From: JAEUUM01 sp038326165
Lineage (GTDB): Bacteria > Bacteroidota > Bacteroidia > Chitinophagales > Saprospiraceae
NCBI GenBank assembly: GCA_038326165.1
Contig: JBBQJT010000055.1
Coordinates: forward strand, 1-23,399
Direction: 5' to 3'
DNA length: 23,399 bases
Shown: piece after piece, positions 1 through 8,736 of the stretch
Layout of the letters: every line of letters starts with the position of its first letter
Numbering within the stretch: position 1 is the first letter of the stretch
The notes under the pieces: model-generated
Seen by the model: the letters and a program-made list of their open reading frames with translations, nothing else
Database searches by the model: none
Told to the model about the DNA's origin: nothing
Position numbers and translations under genes: made by a program

Positions 1-356
1 GTATTACAATTTGACACCAATGTAAAGTTGACGCAGTCGGAACTTTGGTAAATTCCCATTTCCAAGCCACCTCCCATTGGAATACAATTAAATACAGTAA
101 TATTTAGATTGAGATCTGTAGTCTGAGGAATAAAGCCAATATAATGGATCCCGTGTTGAAACATGGTGCAAAATCCGGGAGGCATTGTGCCCAATGTACC
201 TTGGGCCGCGTAAGCAGTCAAACCATCAATATCACATAGGATACAAGCATCTGAACAAGCGGTTGATAAATCTGGTGGAACTCCACATATTTGTTGTGCT
301 TTGGCAGTGTTGATTACCAATAAAATTGAAACAAGATATATAATCCTTGATAACAC
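1..356 (-). CDS. Secreted Cys-rich protein, N-terminal part (cut by window edge)
   Basis: This is an open frame of about 118 codons that runs off the left edge, so the C-terminus is missing. The likely start is a GTG at 356-354. The codon just before it is a TAA stop, so no longer N-terminus is possible in this frame. It opens with a classical signal peptide: Arg-4, a hydrophobic core (IIYLVSILLVI) and a probable cleavage after NTAKA. The mature part begins QQICGVPP and contains many cysteines (C-x6-9-C spacing, DACILCD). This pattern is typical of the N-terminal domains of large exported Saprospiraceae adhesins that end in a T9SS sorting domain, but the C-terminus is not visible, so that destination is inferred. 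It lies downstream of, and is separated by a terminator from, the 1753-aa adhesin gene. I see no clear TAnnTTTG promoter in 357-430. The function is unknown. Confidence 0.75.
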   Translation of the reverse strand, partial: MLSRIIYLVSILLVINTAKAQQICGVPPDLSTACSDACILCDIDGLTAYAAQGTLGTMPPGFCTMFQHGIHYIGFIPQTTDLNLNITVFNCIPMGGGLEMGIYQSSDCVNFTLVSNCN

Positions 357-430
357 TTATCAAAAAATTGGAGTGAAATATTTACACAAAATACAACACA
401 ATATATAAAAAATATCTCAGATTAAAATAT

Positions 431-510
431 TAAAAAAAAGCAGGATACTTTTCATACTAGTAATATCAAAATTTGAATTTCAATCCTACCAAACAAAAAG
501 CATCCTGCCT
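431..510 (-). terminator. Terminator-like hairpin after the 1753-aa adhesin gene
   Basis: Read on the minus strand, GCAGGATG (508-501) and its partner TATCCTGC (447-440) form a stem of 7-8 bp around a long AT-rich loop of about 53 nt. It is followed directly by a run of eight Ts (439-432). It lies about 20 nt past the adhesin stop codon. The long loop makes it a less canonical intrinsic terminator, but the GC-rich stem in very AT-rich DNA plus the T tract is a good match in position and orientation. Confidence 0.6.
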
Positions 511-529
511 TACTGTTATTTTACTTTGT

Positions 530-3500
530 CTATCTTAACAGGTTAACGTCACCGCTAAAGATTTCTTTTTTACCAGTCAAATACTCAACCTCTAACCACC
601 ATACAAAAACTGCAGGGTCCATTGGTTTACCATGATGTAATCCATTCCAACCAACATTAGGATCATTTGGATCATAATTTTGAGCAGCGAACATCTTCTC
701 ACCCCAACGGTTAAATACCTGGAAGTTGCGTACTGTTTTAATACCTCCACTTCTGGCGTAAACTCTGAAAAGATCATTGTTGCCATTCAAGTCAAAAGGT
801 GAGAATGCATTCGGAACATATACCTCAGGTTCTTTTACGATCACTGAAACTTTAGCACGAGCAGTACATCCGCTGATGTCAGTCACTTCAACATAGTAAT
901 CTGTACTTTCTAAAGTTTTCGTAAAGGTCACCAAAGAATCCGGGTGTGACAATCCTTCTCTGGAGAACCATTCCACCTTGCTTACGAACTTTTTAGGGAT
1001 ATTTACTTGAGCTTTTAGCTTATAGGTTTCTCCCATATACATTTCAACTCTAGGTTCCAAATTGATCTTAATATCAGTCTTAGTTGGGATCTCAAATTTT
1101 TCATCCACAATACAATCATAACCATCTTTGATTAAAACGGTATACAGACCAGGATTCAGATCATCAAACACGGTATTCCCGCTGAAGGATTGACCTCCGT
1201 TTATTGAATAAGTATAGGGAGGTACTCCACCTATTACATCAACTATTTGAGCTTTTCCAAAATCGCCAAAGCAGCTAGGTATTGTCAATGAAATTACACC
1301 AGCAGAAAGTGCATTGCTCGTGACAATTATTTCATCCGTATCTGTACAACCATTGCTGTTGTCCGAAACCAAAAGAATATAAGTACCAGGCTTTATGATT
1401 GCCGGTGCGTAAGTATCTGCACCTGTTACAATTTCACCATCGGTGGTAGTCCAGTTATAAGTAAGTGAACCGTTTCCTTTTGAATCACTTCCGTCCAGCA
1501 ATACTGGCTTATCAAAACAACCAGCCTCTAAATCTCCACCAGCGTCAGCAACTGGTTTTTTCTTATCCTCACTAACGATGATATTCTCTGATTCGACACA
1601 ACCATTTACAGAGTTCGAAATGGTGAATGTATATGTGCCAGCTAAGCTCACCAATGGAGAGGTGCCAGTTGCACCTGAAACGATGTTACCGTTGGCAGTT
1701 GTCCATTGATATGAGAAATTAGGACCAGCAGAAGAACTGGAAGCATTGATCAATACTGATGTTTTACTGCAAGTTAGTTTTTCTGGTTGTGCCAAGACAA
1801 TTACAGGAAAATCTGCACTTAATGAAACAACTATATCATCAGATGAAGTACAACCGTTGTTGCCATTTGTGACAATTAGCGTATAAGTACCATCATCATC
1901 AATCAATGGATTCAGAGTGGTGCCACCTGAAACAATATTGCCATTTGAAGTTACCCATTGGTAGGTGAATTCTGGACCAACTGAGCTACCTGTGCCATTC
2001 AATATTGAAGTAGTCTGAGTACAAGTCAATTCAACATCTTGACCAGCTACCGCTACTGGCTTGGCTTTATCTTCATTTACAACGATACTTGCAATCTTAG
2101 TGCAACCATTGTTGTTGTTGGTAACCAAAACATTGTATGTACCAATTGAAGAAACATTTACAGTAAATCCTTGATTGGTTCCTGAAATGGTTCCATTGCT
2201 CGTATTCCAATTATAAATGATATTGCCGCCTGTGCTTGATCCTGTTGCATTAACTGGAACGCTTGCGGTTTTGCAAGTCAAAACTTGAGGTGCGGCAGCT
2301 GCGGCCAAAGGTGGAACGATATCTTCGTCCACTTGTACTGAGTCAACACTCACACATCCGTTTGTCGTATTTTGAACATTGATGGTGTACCATCCTGGCT
2401 GGTTGATCAAAGGAGCTAAGCCTGTTTTACCAGTTACTATAAATCCATTTTGAGTAGTCCAGTCATATTTAAAATTAGGTCCAACGCTGGTGCCAGTTCC
2501 TGACAAATTCAATTCGGTATCCTTGCAAGTCAAAGTCACAACTTGTCCCGCTTGAGCCAATGGATTAACTATATCTTGGTTAACTACTACCGAGAACGAA
2601 TTGTCACATCCATTTCCGCCATTAACTACTGTCAATTGGTATGTTCCAGGCAGAGTTGCATTGATTAAATAAGTGTTGCTCGCAATTGGCACTCCATTAA
2701 GTGTCCAAGTAGTTGTAAAAGTAGGGCCTTGAGAAGATAAATTTCCGTCAAGCACTATATCTGTTACATTACAGTTTAATATTGGCGGCTGTGGAATAAA
2801 AACACTAGGGGTATTGATATCCGGATCAACAATTACATCTCCTACCTGACTACAACCATTATTGCTGTTCGTAACAGTCAAGTAGTAAATACCTGCATTA
2901 CCAATAGTTGGAGTAAGCGTATTGGCACCGCTGATGATGTTCCCACCAATAGTAGTCCAAGCTGCGGTATAACCCGGTAACAATACAGTTCCAGATGCAT
3001 CTAGCTGTAAACTTGTAATAGAACATGGGAATAATTGATCCTGACCAGCTAATACAACTGGCTTAGTAGTATCGGGAGCCACAATAGACGAAGCAAAGGT
3101 CACACAACCACCTGCATCTGTTATGGTTACAAAATACTCACCAAATGTTACTCCACTCAAATCTTTCGTATTGTCACCATTGCTCCATAGATACGCATAA
3201 GGAGGAGACCCTGCATTGACACTTAGGTTTATTTGTCCATCGTTCAGATTTTTACAATCGACATTTTCAACAGTAACTGCACTCGCATTGGGAGCGTCCG
3301 CTGCGGTCACAATGTAATTGGCTACTTTTGAGCAATTATAGAGATCACTAACCGTGACTGAATAAACACCAATTCCTAAATTTGGTTGATCTTTGGTTGG
3401 AGCCAATCCGTTGCTCCATTTATAAGTATAAGGTTCTACACCACCTGTAACATTCAAGGTAACTGAACCTCCAGTAGGATTTTTACAATTAACTACATTC

Positions 3501-5791
3501 ACTACCACGGCATCTAGAACAACCGCTGGAGGATCTACCAAAGTGAAGGTTTTAGAGACAGAACATCCATTGTCGTCAGTCACTGTTACAGTGTATTTTC
3601 CAGGTCCCAACAAATCAAGGTAATTGATACCCTCGGCGCCCGTGCTCCAAACCACATAATATTCTTCATCTCCTCCAAAAGGATCGATTTCAATCTCCCC
3701 ATCACTTTGACCTGCACAATTAGGATTCAAAGCAATTGAGAAAAGTTCAACCTTAACCTCATCAGCTAAAGCCTCACCATCTCCTAAACCAGGGCAACCG
3801 AACAATCCATAAACTTGCGTGATTGTATACGTTCCAGGAGTTTTACCTATTAACGTATAAGGGGTTATTGTAATGCCAGTGATCGGAGGTTGTGGAATAT
3901 TATTGATTGAGTAAACCAATGTCCAAGGTCCGGGTCCTGTAAAATTGACTATAAATGGAATATTGCCTGTCTTACCAAAACATATTTTTCCATAACCCTC
4001 AATTGTTGCAGCTGGATTAGGTATAACTGTTACAGTAAGTGACTTGGTGGCTGTGTTACCGCACTCATCCGATACCGTAACTGTATAAATTGTTGTTGTG
4101 GATGTCACTACAAATACACTTGCATCTGTACCACCATTGTCCCACAAATAAGACAAATCACCTACACCGCCTGTGGCTGTTACACCAATATCTGCACCAC
4201 CATCCGATTCGCAAATCGTAACATCTTTTACTTCCAAAACAATTGGTGGAGATTCTTTAATTAAAATTTCAATAAATGGATTCTCGCAGGAACACGGTGT
4301 TGACAATTTCAATCGAATCGTCTCGGTTCCTTCAGCAATTGCATCTTTTATTACACTAAATGGCAAATCTATACATTCTTCTCCTGCAGGTATGGTAATA
4401 CTTGTAGGAAATGGCTGATAGTCAGCAACAGGAGTAGCAGTTGAAGAAGGGTCCGTGATAAAAGTAATAACCAAATCATCATCAAGATTGTCAGTATTCG
4501 ATCTGCAAAAATGTACATAACCATCCTCACAACCTTCAAAAACCACGTTGGATCCTGAACTTGGCACGATAACTTCTCCATTGGCATTTCCACCAGCACT
4601 GAATGAGTTGGCTTCTAGAAATACTCCTGAATCAAATATGGCGTCACCTGCATCACCCACTGCCAATTTAATGTGGTATGTTGAGCACGGAATCACAGCA
4701 GACTCAGCAGTAAAAACGGTAGTAAAACCATCATATTCAACATCTGGACTACCTATGGGATTGTCAACATAAAATCCTGAGTAAGCCAAGGAACCCAATG
4801 GAGGTGAGCAGTTTGCAGAATTCCCAGCACTACCTGGCACTCCAGCGTTAACTGTATTGATCTTAACAGGTATAGTGGTACCTGGTATCAAGGCTATATT
4901 TTTATTAAATCCAATTCCTGCACCGTTGATAAAAAATCCAAATACATCATTGAAGCTGGAACAAGCATATTCTGGATATTCATCTGATCCAAAGACGTAA
5001 TTAAATTGAACCAATGGAATTGTCGGCTTGAAATCAAACTCTATTCCACCAGCATCAAATATTAAAGAACCTTTACCGATACTGACCAAGTCAGGATCAC
5101 TACCACCGCCAGCAGAATTTCCTGTACCTCCTGCATCATTTGGACCATTTGCGTTTGCAACATTACCAGATGCAATGATCACTCCTGCTTCAATTTGAAT
5201 AGAAGAAGCACCTCCTTCAAATTCACCAATCTGAGTGCTGCCTCCTAATGAAGTTACATTGGTAACATCAAAACATCCACCACCGATGAATATATCCCTA
5301 ATCAATGATGTGGCAGAAGTACCCGATGTCGCAATTACCGGACCTTCGGGCTGATTCAAAGTTTTTGAAATATCCGCCATGTTGGAAATTGCGGATACAG
5401 TTATGTAACATGAATACCTAGAGTCAAATCCTGCAACACACTGCACGTCTGTCATTATCTCAGCCATTGATGCATCAGCAAACAAAATAAATTTAGATTT
5501 CAAATTTAACACGGTATCAACAACACCGCATTTTAAATGAAATACTGCATCGCACTGATCATTTGGATCATCTTCATTGAAAACAATTTGATATTTCTCG
5601 CCAAGTGTAAGCTTTGGAATTTTGATTGTATTCATACCAACTGGCATCAATAATAATTGACGTTTTCTGTTGTTAACCAATTGAACAGTGTGATCATTTG
5701 GGTAACCAAGTGAGTTTTGGGCTTCAATTCTAGCTTCAGCAACGAATATTGCAAGAAGTAGCACGAAAGTAAACCGAGTAAAGAGTCTCAT
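530..5791 (-). CDS. Giant T9SS type B (gliding-motility C-terminus) cell-surface adhesin, 1753 aa
   Basis: A signal peptide (residues 1-25, cleavage near IEAQ) is followed by an N-terminal region. Residues about 165-400 are a choice-of-anchor L domain, recognised from its VFGSDEYPEY and FNDVFGFFI signatures. Residues about 410-515 resemble a Calx-beta module (TSITIPAGEECIDL, then a TETIRLKL-type strand). Residues about 530-910 hold SprB-like repeats with GG-x-x-PYTYKWSNG cores. Residues about 915-1495 hold seven PKD/Ig-like repeats of about 82-85 aa, each with a Cys near its start and an NGC near its end. Another SprB-like unit (GGVPPYTYSINGG) and an Ig-like unit follow. Residues about 1656-1753 are the T9SS type B sorting domain: VYVPNAFSPFDLNGNND, then VFNRWGEKMF and W(N)G, ending GDVNLLR. 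Such proteins are exported by the Por/Spr machinery and displayed on or released from the cell surface. It is monocistronic by context, with its own promoter and terminator. The ligand is unknown. Confidence 0.93.
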   Translation of the reverse strand: MRLFTRFTFVLLLAIFVAEARIEAQNSLGYPNDHTVQLVNNRKRQLLLMPVGMNTIKIPKLTLGEKYQIVFNEDDPNDQCDAVFHLKCGVVDTVLNLKSKFILFADASMAEIMTDVQCVAGFDSRYSCYITVSAISNMADISKTLNQPEGPVIATSGTSATSLIRDIFIGGGCFDVTNVTSLGGSTQIGEFEGGASSIQIEAGVIIASGNVANANGPNDAGGTGNSAGGGSDPDLVSIGKGSLIFDAGGIEFDFKPTIPLVQFNYVFGSDEYPEYACSSFNDVFGFFINGAGIGFNKNIALIPGTTIPVKINTVNAGVPGSAGNSANCSPPLGSLAYSGFYVDNPIGSPDVEYDGFTTVFTAESAVIPCSTYHIKLAVGDAGDAIFDSGVFLEANSFSAGGNANGEVIVPSSGSNVVFEGCEDGYVHFCRSNTDNLDDDLVITFITDPSSTATPVADYQPFPTSITIPAGEECIDLPFSVIKDAIAEGTETIRLKLSTPCSCENPFIEILIKESPPIVLEVKDVTICESDGGADIGVTATGGVGDLSYLWDNGGTDASVFVVTSTTTIYTVTVSDECGNTATKSLTVTVIPNPAATIEGYGKICFGKTGNIPFIVNFTGPGPWTLVYSINNIPQPPITGITITPYTLIGKTPGTYTITQVYGLFGCPGLGDGEALADEVKVELFSIALNPNCAGQSDGEIEIDPFGGDEEYYVVWSTGAEGINYLDLLGPGKYTVTVTDDNGCSVSKTFTLVDPPAVVLDAVVVNVVNCKNPTGGSVTLNVTGGVEPYTYKWSNGLAPTKDQPNLGIGVYSVTVSDLYNCSKVANYIVTAADAPNASAVTVENVDCKNLNDGQINLSVNAGSPPYAYLWSNGDNTKDLSGVTFGEYFVTITDAGGCVTFASSIVAPDTTKPVVLAGQDQLFPCSITSLQLDASGTVLLPGYTAAWTTIGGNIISGANTLTPTIGNAGIYYLTVTNSNNGCSQVGDVIVDPDINTPSVFIPQPPILNCNVTDIVLDGNLSSQGPTFTTTWTLNGVPIASNTYLINATLPGTYQLTVVNGGNGCDNSFSVVVNQDIVNPLAQAGQVVTLTCKDTELNLSGTGTSVGPNFKYDWTTQNGFIVTGKTGLAPLINQPGWYTINVQNTTNGCVSVDSVQVDEDIVPPLAAAAAPQVLTCKTASVPVNATGSSTGGNIIYNWNTSNGTISGTNQGFTVNVSSIGTYNVLVTNNNNGCTKIASIVVNEDKAKPVAVAGQDVELTCTQTTSILNGTGSSVGPEFTYQWVTSNGNIVSGGTTLNPLIDDDGTYTLIVTNGNNGCTSSDDIVVSLSADFPVIVLAQPEKLTCSKTSVLINASSSSAGPNFSYQWTTANGNIVSGATGTSPLVSLAGTYTFTISNSVNGCVESENIIVSEDKKKPVADAGGDLEAGCFDKPVLLDGSDSKGNGSLTYNWTTTDGEIVTGADTYAPAIIKPGTYILLVSDNSNGCTDTDEIIVTSNALSAGVISLTIPSCFGDFGKAQIVDVIGGVPPYTYSINGGQSFSGNTVFDDLNPGLYTVLIKDGYDCIVDEKFEIPTKTDIKINLEPRVEMYMGETYKLKAQVNIPKKFVSKVEWFSREGLSHPDSLVTFTKTLESTDYYVEVTDISGCTARAKVSVIVKEPEVYVPNAFSPFDLNGNNDLFRVYARSGGIKTVRNFQVFNRWGEKMFAAQNYDPNDPNVGWNGLHHGKPMDPAVFVWWLEVEYLTGKKEIFSGDVNLLR
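1310..3040 (-). repeat. Seven tandem PKD/Ig-like repeats inside the adhesin
   Basis: The repeats are coding and about 247 nt (82-85 aa) each. Each unit has the form C-x(n)-[LN]-x-GTGSS-x-GP-x-F-x-Y-x-WTT-x-NG-x-IVSG ... GTY-x-L-x-VTN-x-NNGC ... VVxED, followed by a Pro-Val-Ala-like linker. Units start near C923 (nt 3025) and end near nt 1310. The second unit (WTLNGVPIASN) departs most from the pattern. The paired Cys residues could form a disulfide or staple each module; that is inference. The units differ enough at DNA level that this is an old tandem expansion. Confidence 0.85.
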
Positions 5792-5822
5792 AGGCTTACA
5801 TTTATTTTGTTAGTTTGAACCT

Positions 5823-5853
5823 TAAAGGTATTTAAAAAAAATTATTTAACAAA
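5823..5853 (-). promoter_or_regulatory. Bacteroidota-type promoter of the adhesin gene
   Basis: On the minus strand a TTTG element (5853-5850) is followed after 19 nt by TACCTTTA (5830-5823). This is one mismatch from the Bacteroidota -7 consensus TAnnTTTG, at the expected spacing. It lies about 30 nt upstream of the ATG at 5791, giving a very short leader. Confidence 0.6.
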
Positions 5854-5969
5854 GACTAAATAAAAAATTATTTCGTCCACAATATATGTGACACCTTGAA
5901 TTCTTTATTCGTTGTCTATCTTGTATAATAAATATCAATAAATGTTACCAAAAGCAAAATATCAAATTA

Positions 5970-7292
5970 TCAATTGCCCAACTGAGATTTTCTTTGTTTA
6001 AAATAGCTGTAGCTGATCAGACCTGCGGCAACTACTGCTAGTCCTGCAATACTTTGCGAAAATTTTGCAAATACGGTATTGATAACAAATGCACCAGTGA
6101 TACAAATAAATATCAGGGGTATTATTGGGTAAAATGGCACTTTGAAAGTTTCCTTGGGCACTCCATTTTTTTTTCTTAAAATTAAAACACTTACTCCTGC
6201 CAAACACATGAAAATTATGTCAATAAAAGTAGTGTATGTGATCAGGTTACTAAAAGTTCTCCATAAAACAATTAACAATACTGCCCAAATGGCTTGCGAC
6301 CACATTGCAATATACGGCGTACCATATTTGGGGTGAATTTTGCTGAGCTTTTCATAAAAAACACCATCTTCGGCCATTGCATAATAAATTCGTGGAGCCG
6401 ACATGGTATAAATCCCAATGGTTCCAAATACTGAAATCATTATCGCGATAGAAACCATTTTTCCACCACTTGAAATGACAGATTGCAGGGCATCTCCTGC
6501 CAATTTATCAGAAGCCATTATTTGTGGAATATCCAACAACATGAAATATGCCAAATTTGCCAAAAGATAAACCCCGGTCACAATCACTGTACCAATAATC
6601 ATTGCCTTGGGTATTGATTTTTGTGGATTGATGGCTTCACCTGACAAATAACTCGCATGATGCCAGCCTCCAAATGACCACAATACACCTACCAGACCTG
6701 TCAAAAACATTTGTGGATGTGCCGTTGGATTGAAACTTGTAACAGGATGCAACACGCGTTCAAAATCTCCAAATACAAAAACGCCACATATTATGATGAA
6801 TGCCAAGGCAAATAATTTCATACCGGTAAAAACTCCAGCAAAAGCCTGACTTACTTGTACGCCAAAGGTGTTCATTGCAGTTAAACCAATGATCAAAATT
6901 GAGGCAATAATGAGCTTCTCTGTTTCGGACACTGGGAACCAGAATCCTAAAAAATTTACAAACGCAAGACTGAGTGCAGCCAAGGCACCTGTGTTGATCA
7001 CCAACAATGTGGCCCAACCATACAAAAAAGCTATTCGCAAGCCAAACGCTTCTCTCAAATATACATACACGCCACCTGCCGCAGGATATTTTGCTCCCAA
7101 TTCACTGAGACTCAATGATCCTGTTAGTGCAATAAGTCCACCAATGCACCAAACAATCAAAGCCCAAAATGGACTTGGAACATTCATGACAACTTCAGAT
7201 GGGGAAATGAAAATTCCGGAGCCAATACTTGAACCGACTGCAATAAGAGTCAATCCCGTCAAGGTCATTTTACGTTGCAACTTTCTTTCCAT
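5970..7292 (-). CDS. APC-superfamily amino acid permease/exchanger, 440 aa, about 12 TM
   Basis: This integral membrane transporter has the hallmarks of the amino acid-polyamine-organocation superfamily. TM1 carries the unwound substrate-binding motif VGSSIGSGIF (residues about 19-28). The conserved TM2-3 segment contains GGLIALTGSLSLSELG followed by KYPAAGGVYVYLREAFG. About twelve hydrophobic segments fill the usual length of about 440 aa. TM6 carries WSFGGWHHASYLSGEAINPQKSIPKA, whose GEA(I/V)xNPQKxIPKA end is typical of LAT/SteT-like exchangers. The substrate is therefore probably a neutral amino acid, but that cannot be fixed from sequence. The start at 7292 (MERKLQRKMTL) gives the normal short basic N-terminus. 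It begins 37 nt after the stop of the upstream haloperoxidase-like gene, in the same direction, so the two are probably co-transcribed. No obvious terminator is seen in 5880-5969. Confidence 0.92.
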   Translation of the reverse strand: MERKLQRKMTLTGLTLIAVGSSIGSGIFISPSEVVMNVPSPFWALIVWCIGGLIALTGSLSLSELGAKYPAAGGVYVYLREAFGLRIAFLYGWATLLVINTGALAALSLAFVNFLGFWFPVSETEKLIIASILIIGLTAMNTFGVQVSQAFAGVFTGMKLFALAFIIICGVFVFGDFERVLHPVTSFNPTAHPQMFLTGLVGVLWSFGGWHHASYLSGEAINPQKSIPKAMIIGTVIVTGVYLLANLAYFMLLDIPQIMASDKLAGDALQSVISSGGKMVSIAIMISVFGTIGIYTMSAPRIYYAMAEDGVFYEKLSKIHPKYGTPYIAMWSQAIWAVLLIVLWRTFSNLITYTTFIDIIFMCLAGVSVLILRKKNGVPKETFKVPFYPIIPLIFICITGAFVINTVFAKFSQSIAGLAVVAAGLISYSYFKQRKSQLGN

Positions 7293-7329
7293 AATTTCGA
7301 ATTATGGGCAACAAGGTACGTGAAGGATT

Positions 7330-8709
7330 TTATTTTTGTCCTATTGCTTCAGATCGTGTTCTGATTTTATTGATCAAATGCTTTCCAATTTGTCTGCCTT
7401 GTTTCAGTCCCGCATCACAGGCTTGCCTGTAATGTATTCCGCCAAAACATCTACTTACAGAAACTTCCTCTGCAGCTTTTCTAAATGTCTCCAGTGATCT
7501 GACACCATGCCCAAACTCCAGTTCAGTGCTATCAATCATTGAAAAATTTTCTCCAAAAAGCATTGTGCACACTTCAGTTACTGCACCAGAAATTACAGAA
7601 TGGCCGGAAGTATGTTCTGGAAAAGGAGGTGTTTGCAAAAATGGCTTCCAATTGGGATCCATATAAGAGTTGATATATGTTTCAGGGCGAACAAGTTGAT
7701 ATTTATATTTATCAGTCCAGGATGTTATGAAGCCATCATAAAGCGCCAATGCAGACAATACATAAGCTTCTGAGGCACTAAATATATCTTTGTTGGATTT
7801 CTCACATGCCTGACGAACAATATTCAACCAATGACCACCCGGAGTCATTTTCTTTTTGTCATAGACGGCATGACCTTGATGCACAGTAACTACAGGATTG
7901 TCATCCCAAAACCTTGCAATTTCTGCTTTATTTGGATTTAGTCCAACACCAATGGCTCTGATTTCAGAAGCAGCATCATAAAATGAACTTTTTGAACCTA
8001 CACTGAATGGCAATGGAGGATCTGCTGCAAATTGCGCATTTGAATCCAGTACCATAAGCCTCATTTTACTCCAATTAGGCTCCAATGCATCTAAGTAATC
8101 GGGCGGAGTGGGACGCCAAAAGCCTGGCTTATTGGTGGTTGTGTACTTAGGCATACTTCTAGTTTCGCTGTAGTTATCCTTATCTGCCCATTCGTTAATG
8201 GCTATAGCCATGTTTCTGCCAAAATTTACTGATCTTGACAAAACATCTTCCGAAAGACCAGTTTTCCTATATTCAACCATTAATGCAGAGTGCTTAGCTT
8301 CCAAGGAGGCCTTGCTAAAAACAAATTTGTTGCCCGCCATATACAGTGCTTCTACTGCTGCAATCGGATAGCAAATAGGTCCACGCAGGTCTGGAACAGG
8401 CAATAGTGGCATATCCTTGAGTTGACCATGCAAGGACATATACTCAGGTTTCATGTATCGCATTACTTCGTAACACGCAATAAGTGGATAAACGTAATTT
8501 CTGCTGGCTACAGGAGGATTGAATAAATCATCAATCAGAACATCCGTATAATCTCTAACAGCAATATGCAGCCATTTGGGATTTGTGGTCTCACTAGCTG
8601 CGTCTTTTATTGCTTCTGGTTTATTTTGTTTGCACGCATTTGACAGAGATGCAATAAAAATAAGTGACAGCAGAAGTTTGTAAAATTGAGAATAACTTTT
8701 GTTTTTCAT
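7330..8709 (-). CDS. Lipoprotein of the PAP2 / vanadium-dependent haloperoxidase family, 459 aa
   Basis: The signal sequence ends in a lipobox (LSNAC, Cys26), so the protein is probably a lipid-anchored periplasmic or outer-membrane protein. The three catalytic motifs shared by acid phosphatases and vanadate haloperoxidases are present. K-x6-RP is K334...R341-P342. The PSGH-like motif is P364-EHTSGHS with S368, G369 and H370. SR-x5-H is S419-R420...H426, in the context SRCFGGIHYR. In the family the Lys, Arg, Ser, Gly and His residues bind phosphate or vanadate, and H426 is the residue attached to vanadium or attacking phosphate. Sequence alone does not decide between halide oxidation and phosphatase activity; the SRxxGGIHY form is the one usually annotated as vanadium-dependent haloperoxidase. 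It lies upstream of the permease (37-nt gap) and is divergent from the aspartyl protease, with only 27 nt between start codons. Confidence 0.88.
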   Translation of the reverse strand: MKNKSYSQFYKLLLSLIFIASLSNACKQNKPEAIKDAASETTNPKWLHIAVRDYTDVLIDDLFNPPVASRNYVYPLIACYEVMRYMKPEYMSLHGQLKDMPLLPVPDLRGPICYPIAAVEALYMAGNKFVFSKASLEAKHSALMVEYRKTGLSEDVLSRSVNFGRNMAIAINEWADKDNYSETRSMPKYTTTNKPGFWRPTPPDYLDALEPNWSKMRLMVLDSNAQFAADPPLPFSVGSKSSFYDAASEIRAIGVGLNPNKAEIARFWDDNPVVTVHQGHAVYDKKKMTPGGHWLNIVRQACEKSNKDIFSASEAYVLSALALYDGFITSWTDKYKYQLVRPETYINSYMDPNWKPFLQTPPFPEHTSGHSVISGAVTEVCTMLFGENFSMIDSTELEFGHGVRSLETFRKAAEEVSVSRCFGGIHYRQACDAGLKQGRQIGKHLINKIRTRSEAIGQK

Positions 8710-8736
8710 TATTGAGAGGCTTACATTTACTTGAAT

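Noticed and set aside
4369..4772. Several 70-80-aa frames on both strands inside the adhesin
   Set aside because: They overlap the choice-of-anchor L and Calx-beta-like coding region in other frames and show no independent signals.
6868..7323. 151-aa open frame on the plus strand
   Set aside because: It is antisense to the permease N-terminal half, and the permease frame carries clear family motifs.
8731..8736. TTG at 8731 as start of the aspartyl protease
   Set aside because: An ATG two codons downstream gives a normal signal peptide and needs no rare start codon.
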